Part shown: positions 11,963-16,479 of the stretch, in pieces
How positions within the stretch are numbered: the stretch's first letter is position 1
How the letters are laid out: every line of letters starts with the position of its first letter
Origin: JBBKWQ01 sp037969115
GTDB lineage: Bacteria; Actinomycetota; Acidimicrobiia; Acidimicrobiales; Ilumatobacteraceae
Reading direction: 5' to 3'
Assembly (NCBI GenBank): GCA_037969115.1
Contig: JBBKWQ010000277.1
Location: 1 to 16,479, forward strand
Length of the DNA stretch: 16,479 nt
Made by a program: the position numbers and the translations under genes
Notes under the pieces: model-generated
Told to the model about the DNA's origin: nothing
The model's database searches: none
Seen by the model: the letters and a program-made list of their open reading frames with translations, nothing else

Positions 11963-12852
11963 GGAGTCGCCCCGTTCCGGACTCCGCGAAGCTCGTCCGC
12001 CAGTTGCTGGACATCGGCCGCCGACAACCCGGCGACTGGGCAAGCGCGCACCACGATCTGTTCGAGCGGCAGCACATCGGCGAGCCGCTCGATCTGGGAC
12101 TTCTCGATCGCTCGACGCGACGTCCTGAACTCGGCAGCCGCGACGAGCGCGTCGAACTCGTCGTTGTCGGCACCGTTCGCGGCGTCGAAGTCGGGCATCT
12201 CGCCGAAGGCATCGACGCGATTCACCACGATCGGCCCAAGCATCACACCGACCCTCGATTCGAGCGAGGCGGCCGTCTCGATCACTTCGTTGACCGGGGT
12301 CGTCTCCGGCAACGTGACGAGGACCACCTGACAGCGCTCGGGGTCAGCGAGCATGTCGAGCACGTCCTGTGCCTGTGCCCGCACTGGGCCGCCGCGCACG
12401 GCGTCGAGCATGCCGTTCGCAGTGGTGAGGAACGAGATCGCATGACCAGCCGCCGGCCCGTCGACCACGATGAGGTCCCACCGACCCGAGCGCTCGAGCT
12501 GCTTGATCTTGCCCAACACGACGAGGTCGTCGATCCCCGGTGCTGCCGTGCCGACGAGATCGATGACGCCGCTCGACACCAACCTCGACGCGATCCGGGC
12601 AAAACCGTGGTCACGGAGGTACTCCTCCAACGAATCGGCACCCGACATGGACCGCACTTCGAGGCCAGGCAACAGCGTCTGGAGCGTGGGCTTTCCGTCG
12701 AGCTCGATCACGAGCACGCGAAGCCCGGCATCGGATGCGGCTCGCGCCAGAACTGCCGTTACCGTGGTCTTACCGACGCCCCCCTTACCCGCGATAACGG
12801 CAACGCCGGAGGCGGACAGTTCGGGGACACGACTCACGTTTTCCGGAGGCAC
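11959..12852 (-). CDS. ArsA/Get3-family ATPase, first subunit (Rv3679-like)
   Basis: 297 residues. The deviant Walker A AGKGGVGKTT (21-30) is complete, with signature Lys23 and catalytic Lys28, followed by VLVIELDGKPTLQTLL and switch II VVDGPAAGHA. Together with the next gene it forms a tandem like mycobacterial Rv3679/Rv3680, in which the first subunit keeps the signature lysine. The cellular role of such pairs is not settled; cargo handling or stress tolerance have been discussed. GTG 12852 is chosen because TAGTCT at 12861-12866 would start transcription within two bases of it; GTG 12837 is an alternative. Its start codon lies two bases from that of the divergent NfeD gene. Confidence 0.87.
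   Translation of the reverse strand: MPPENVSRVPELSASGVAVIAGKGGVGKTTVTAVLARAASDAGLRVLVIELDGKPTLQTLLPGLEVRSMSGADSLEEYLRDHGFARIASRLVSSGVIDLVGTAAPGIDDLVVLGKIKQLERSGRWDLIVVDGPAAGHAISFLTTANGMLDAVRGGPVRAQAQDVLDMLADPERCQVVLVTLPETTPVNEVIETAASLESRVGVMLGPIVVNRVDAFGEMPDFDAANGADNDEFDALVAAAEFRTSRRAIEKSQIERLADVLPLEQIVVRACPVAGLSAADVQQLADELRGVRNGATP
12845..12849 (+). promoter_or_regulatory. Shine-Dalgarno of the NfeD gene, inside the divergent ATPase gene
   Basis: GGAGG with a 5-base spacer before GTG 12855 fixes that start. It lies within the first codons of the oppositely transcribed ATPase gene, so the NfeD mRNA must start inside that gene. Confidence 0.6.
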
Positions 12853-12854
12853 TT

Positions 12855-14240
12855 GTGCGCAGACTAGCGATCACCCTGCTCGGCATACTGGCCGTGCTGG
12901 GGTTTCTCGCGCCGACCGCCGACGCACAGAGCTCCGACGATTCCGAAACCACGACGACGGGCGGAGCGACCAACGAACCGATCGACGTGCTCCAGGTGAA
13001 CGGGCTGTTCGACGACATCGTGGTCAACGAGATCGGTAACGCCATCGAGCGCGCCGTCGATCAGAACAGTCAGGCACTCGTCCTCCAGGTGAACGTGCGC
13101 GGTGCCGTGGCGAGCGACGACGACATGGCAACTCTGTTCGAGCAGATCGCCGATGCACCGCTGCCCATCGGTGTCTGGGTCGGCCCGTCCGGTGCGCGGC
13201 TCTACGGCGTGCCCGTTCAGATCCTGGCGGTCGCCGACGTCACCGGCATGGCGCCGGGAGCACGTGTCGGTCACAGCGGAGACCCCGTGTCACCGCTCAT
13301 CGACTTCGGGAGCGCCGACGCCGACCTGCGCTCCGACGACTTCGGTCTCAGCGACGCCCGCGCGCTCGGTGTCTTCAAGCAGCGCATCTCGGACGAGGGC
13401 ATTGCGACCATGGCCAACATGCTCGACGCGCTCGACGGTTTCGAGAAGAACGGCGTCGCCGTGAATGCCACCGAAGAGGAGATCACCGACGATGGCACCG
13501 TGCAACGCACCACCGTCGCCGCGCCGCGGTTCGCCAAGCTCGGCCTGGTCGACCAACTCCTCCACACGGTGGCAAGCCCGCCGGTCGCCTATCTGCTCCT
13601 GCTCATCGGCTTGGCCCTGCTGATCTTCGAGTTCTACACAGCAGGTGTCGGTATCGCCGGCGTCGTCGGCGCCGTCTGCACGGTGCTGGCGTGCTACGGG
13701 CTCACCGCACTGCCCACCCGGACCTGGGCTGTTGCCCTGCTCGTCGCCGCGTTCGTCGCGTTCGCCATCGACGTACAGGTCGGGTTACCGCGCGTGTGGA
13801 CCGGTGTCGGCCTCGCATTCACCGTGGTGGGTAGCTGGTTCCTCTTCGTGGACCTGCCCGGCGCGTCGATGCGCCCGCCGTGGATCACGCTCATCGCCGG
13901 GGTCGGCGGGGTCACGCTCACCTTCGTCGTGGGCATGCCGTCGATGACCCGCACGCGCTTCGCCACCCCGACGATCGGCCGCGACTGGATGATCGGTTCC
14001 ACCGGCACCGCACTCGAGCGGCTGAACCCCGAGGGCACCATCGAAATCAACGACGCTCAATGGCGAGCCCGCACCAACCGCGCCACACCGATCCAGCGTG
14101 GTGACGAGATCCGCGTCATCGCGATCGACGGCGTGACGCTCGAGGTCGAACCGCTCGAAGGCGCAGCTAAGGACTACCGCGAGATGCGCGGCAAGAAGTC
14201 GGCCGACGTGGCGGCGGAGCCGGTCGACTTCGAGCTCTGA
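12855..14240 (+). CDS. NfeD-family membrane protein with inactive ClpP-like domain
   Basis: 461 residues. Residues 1 to about 25 are a signal peptide (MRRLAITLLGILAVLGF, cleavage near ADA). About 40-245 is a ClpP-fold serine protease-like domain as in long NfeD proteins (VLQVNGLFDDIVVNEI ... VWVGPSGARLYG ... DVTGMAPGARVGHSG). About 248-370 holds several membrane segments, and 374-435 an OB-fold NfeD domain (GSTGTALERLNPEGTIEI). In active homologues the stretch after GARA reads ASAG with the catalytic Ser; here it is LYGVP, with Gly118 at that position, so proteolysis is unlikely. Long NfeD proteins are usually paired with stomatin-like proteins; none is in the window. The convergent selB stop is 17 bases away. 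Confidence 0.85.
   Translation: MRRLAITLLGILAVLGFLAPTADAQSSDDSETTTTGGATNEPIDVLQVNGLFDDIVVNEIGNAIERAVDQNSQALVLQVNVRGAVASDDDMATLFEQIADAPLPIGVWVGPSGARLYGVPVQILAVADVTGMAPGARVGHSGDPVSPLIDFGSADADLRSDDFGLSDARALGVFKQRISDEGIATMANMLDALDGFEKNGVAVNATEEEITDDGTVQRTTVAAPRFAKLGLVDQLLHTVASPPVAYLLLLIGLALLIFEFYTAGVGIAGVVGAVCTVLACYGLTALPTRTWAVALLVAAFVAFAIDVQVGLPRVWTGVGLAFTVVGSWFLFVDLPGASMRPPWITLIAGVGGVTLTFVVGMPSMTRTRFATPTIGRDWMIGSTGTALERLNPEGTIEINDAQWRARTNRATPIQRGDEIRVIAIDGVTLEVEPLEGAAKDYREMRGKKSADVAAEPVDFEL
12861..12866 (-). promoter_or_regulatory. Candidate -10 box of the ArsA-like pair (TAGTCT)
   Basis: On the minus strand TAGTCT fits TANNNT and predicts a start near 12854, so the mRNA would begin one to three bases before GTG 12852. 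The box lies inside the NfeD coding sequence. Confidence 0.5.
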
Positions 14241-14257
14241 GCAGACCCGTTTCGGCG

Positions 14258-15976
14258 TCAGCTCGGCGGCAGGCGTGGGCCGCCGATACGGAAATCGTCG
14301 CGTCGGCGGGTGACCCCGCTGGCGTCGAGCTCGGCCACGAGCGGCAGCGCGTACTTCCGGCTCGCACCAGTGGCGTCCCTGAACTGCGCAACGGTGAACC
14401 CGTCGGGGTGGTCGGCGAGAAGCTGACCCGCAATGCGGACCGCCGCCTCGATCGTGTCGCGGTGGAAGATCACGCCTTCGCGCTGCACCAGATGGCCACG
14501 CCGTACCAGTTCGCGCACGTCGTTGCGATCGACACCTTCCGCTCCCGGCGGCGTGAACCCGGCTGCCCGGACTGCCTCGGCGTAGGGGTGATCGACGTAC
14601 GGGTCGACGGCTTCGGCCTCACGGGCGAGGCCGATCTCGACGTCGATGCCGTCGAGAGTGTCGATGAGCACGCGTTCGGGCTCGCTCAGCGTCGACACGT
14701 CGAGGCCGGTCCCACCCGCGGCCGCAACTGCGTCGCGCAGCCGCTGGGTGGTCTCGCGCAGGAGTTCCGGGGCGGCCACCCAGTCGCCGACGACGGGGTC
14801 GACGGTCACGCCGGTGAGCAACTCGATCTCAGCCACTTGGGTCCAGCCGCGCTCGGCGATGACGCGGTCGACCGAGCGGTCGGGACGAGCCTTCGACGCC
14901 GGCCTGACCGGTCGGATGTCGAGCAGCTCGCCACCTCCGATCGTCTCGTCGCGGCCCGACTCGCGTAGCACGTACCGATCGCCGGGGAGCAGTGCAAGGG
15001 CTTCAGGGAGGTGGAGGCGGACCAGACCCGACGTGCCGGGAGCGATGCCGTCGGAGCCGAGCACGCGCACCTTCACCGGTAGCTCACGCGACCCGATGTA
15101 CGCGAGATACGCGCCACGTCTCGACACGGTGTGGTCGAGCGATCCGAGTACGTCGAGCGTGGCGTCGAAGCGGTTCGTGGTGAGCCACGTGCCGGTGGTG
15201 AGCACTGCGTCGCCGCGTGCCAGATCCTCGTGGCTGACACCGTTGAGGTTCAGTGCTACCCGGTTGCCGGGACCGATCTGGTCGACGGCATTCCCCAACG
15301 TCTGGATCGATCGGATGCGGGCCGAATGACCGCCGGGCTCGACCATCACGTTGTCGTCGTGAGCGAGCGAACCGCCGGTGAGCGTGCCCGTCACAACCGT
15401 GCCACTGCCCTTGGCTGCGAACACCCGGTCGATCCACAGCCGTGGCCTGCCACGGTCGGTCGAGACGGGTGTGGCCGCCACGAGATCGTCGAGCGCCGCT
15501 CGGAGTTCGTCGAGGCCGGTGCCCGCCACGGAAGACACCGGCACGATCGGGGCGTCCGCCAGAAACGTGCCGCTCACATGGTCGGCGACTTCGAGCGTGG
15601 CAATCTCGAGCCACTCGTCGTCGACGAGATCGGCCTTGGTGAGCGCGATCAGACCATGCTGTGTGCCGACCAGCTCCAGGATCCGCAGATGTTCCTCGGA
15701 TTGAGGCTTCCATCCCTCGGTGGCGGCAACGACGAACAAAGCGGCGTCGACACCACCGACGCCGGCGAGCATGTTGCGGAGAAAGCGCACGTGGCCGGGA
15801 ACGTCGACGAAGCTGACGCCTTCGCCCGACGGCAGCGTTGCATGGGCGAACCCGAGGTCGATGGTGAGACCGCGTCGTTTCTCCTCCTCGAACCGGTCTG
15901 GATCGGTGCCGGTCAGCGCGAGCACGAGCGACGACTTGCCGTGGTCGACATGGCCGGCGGTGGCGACGACTCTCAT
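14258..15976 (-). CDS. selB: Selenocysteine-specific elongation factor SelB
   Basis: SelB brings Sec-tRNA to the ribosome at UGA codons followed by a SECIS hairpin, using GTP. The 572-residue protein has an EF-Tu-like GTPase domain (G1 GHVDHGKSS at 8-16, switch I GLTIDLGFA at 36-44, G3 DVPGH at 58-62, G4 TKAD at 113-116 in place of NKxD), beta-barrel domains (about 175-375) and C-terminal winged-helix repeats (about 380-572) that bind SECIS RNA. Its ATG overlaps the selA stop by 4 bases (ATGA), forming a selAB operon. The length is slightly below E. coli SelB. The assignment is firm. No tRNA-Sec gene is visible in the window. Confidence 0.96.
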   Translation of the reverse strand: MRVVATAGHVDHGKSSLVLALTGTDPDRFEEEKRRGLTIDLGFAHATLPSGEGVSFVDVPGHVRFLRNMLAGVGGVDAALFVVAATEGWKPQSEEHLRILELVGTQHGLIALTKADLVDDEWLEIATLEVADHVSGTFLADAPIVPVSSVAGTGLDELRAALDDLVAATPVSTDRGRPRLWIDRVFAAKGSGTVVTGTLTGGSLAHDDNVMVEPGGHSARIRSIQTLGNAVDQIGPGNRVALNLNGVSHEDLARGDAVLTTGTWLTTNRFDATLDVLGSLDHTVSRRGAYLAYIGSRELPVKVRVLGSDGIAPGTSGLVRLHLPEALALLPGDRYVLRESGRDETIGGGELLDIRPVRPASKARPDRSVDRVIAERGWTQVAEIELLTGVTVDPVVGDWVAAPELLRETTQRLRDAVAAAGGTGLDVSTLSEPERVLIDTLDGIDVEIGLAREAEAVDPYVDHPYAEAVRAAGFTPPGAEGVDRNDVRELVRRGHLVQREGVIFHRDTIEAAVRIAGQLLADHPDGFTVAQFRDATGASRKYALPLVAELDASGVTRRRDDFRIGGPRLPPS

Positions 15977-16479
15977 GCCGACGACGAGGTTGACCGCGAC
16001 GTCGCGGCGACGATCGCGACGGTGAGCTCGGCATCGTCGCCGTGATCGACCGACCGGAGGTCGACGAAGGTTCGATGGTCGCGAGTACGGGCGATGACCG
16101 GTACGGAGTTTGAACGCAACGTGGCGAGCAGATCACCCTGCAACACGATGCCGACCGACGGCATCGTGACGCCCGGAGCCGAACCAGCACCCGGCAATGC
16201 TTCGGTGTCGACCACCTCGCCCGCTCCGGCGTTGTGCGCGATCATGCGTGCCCGTCGCCTCAACTCGGCGACCGGCACCGCCACCATCCGCCAGAACGCG
16301 ACGTGGGTGGCAACGGACTTGTCGAGGTAGGACATCGCGAGGTCCTGGAGCGCCGACAGCACCAGACCCCCCGGACGCAGCGCCCGAGCGAGTGGATGCG
16401 CGGCGCACGCGGCGACCAGGTCGGCACGACCTACGATGATGCCCGCCTGCGGACCGCCAAGCAGCTTGTCGCCGCTGAA
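15973..16479 (-). CDS. selA: L-seryl-tRNA(Sec) selenium transferase, 3' part
   Basis: SelA is a PLP enzyme that converts Ser-tRNA(Sec) to Sec-tRNA(Sec) with selenophosphate. Only the last 168 residues are in the window; the gene continues beyond 16479. The visible part starts at FSGDKLLGGPQAGIIVG, the PLP-binding motif, with the Schiff-base lysine encoded at 16465-16467. It continues with LARALRPGGLVLSALQDL and the small C-terminal domain (VPVIARTRDHRTFVDLR). The TGA stop overlaps the selB start. The reading frame is intact throughout. Confidence 0.95.
   Translation of the reverse strand, partial: FSGDKLLGGPQAGIIVGRADLVAACAAHPLARALRPGGLVLSALQDLAMSYLDKSVATHVAFWRMVAVPVAELRRRARMIAHNAGAGEVVDTEALPGAGSAPGVTMPSVGIVLQGDLLATLRSNSVPVIARTRDHRTFVDLRSVDHGDDAELTVAIVAATSRSTSSSA

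Noticed and set aside
10865..12852. ArsA pair as an arsenite efflux system
   Set aside because: No arsB, arsD or arsR gene nearby, and the tandem layout matches the mycobacterial Rv3679/Rv3680 type.

Overview
The window looks like chromosomal DNA of a high-GC actinobacterium. Acidimicrobiia (Ilumatobacter-like) is my best guess from the gene families and arrangement, but no marker in the window fixes the taxon. All genes found are ordinary chromosomal ones. I see no insertion sequence, prophage, CRISPR array or rRNA.

Layout: (1) 60-2580, radA then disA on +, the DNA-repair / c-di-AMP pair, closed by a strong hairpin. (2) 2686-4249 on -, a secreted surface-type protein whose signal peptide is thrown out of frame by one missing base, then a poorly understood stretch with a 29-codon ORF behind a strong ribosome binding site, separated by a single in-frame TGA from another ORF. 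(3) 4480-6835, a small PepSY-like exported protein divergent from an OmpR-type response regulator and its histidine kinase; the intergenic space holds two mirror-image candidate operators. (4) 6883-8492 on -, msrB and a class III adenylate cyclase. (5) 8830-10200 on +, an exported protein with two DUF302 domains. (6) 10235-12852 on -, two ArsA/Get3-type ATPases overlapping by 4 nt, a stand-alone receiver protein and tRNA-Pro(CGG). (7) 12855-14240 on +, an NfeD-type membrane protein without its protease nucleophile. (8) 14258-16479 on -, selB and the 3' part of selA, so the organism probably decodes UGA as selenocysteine.

The most general observation is about expression. Most genes that start a transcription unit lack a Shine-Dalgarno sequence and instead carry a -10-like hexamer (A at its second position, T at its last) exactly 7-12 bases before the start codon, as expected for leaderless mRNAs. 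This signal supports several GTG starts (cyclase, receiver, response regulator). In the two-component locus it places the candidate direct-repeat operators at about -22 to -39 of both divergent promoters, suggesting that the regulator activates itself and the PepSY gene together.
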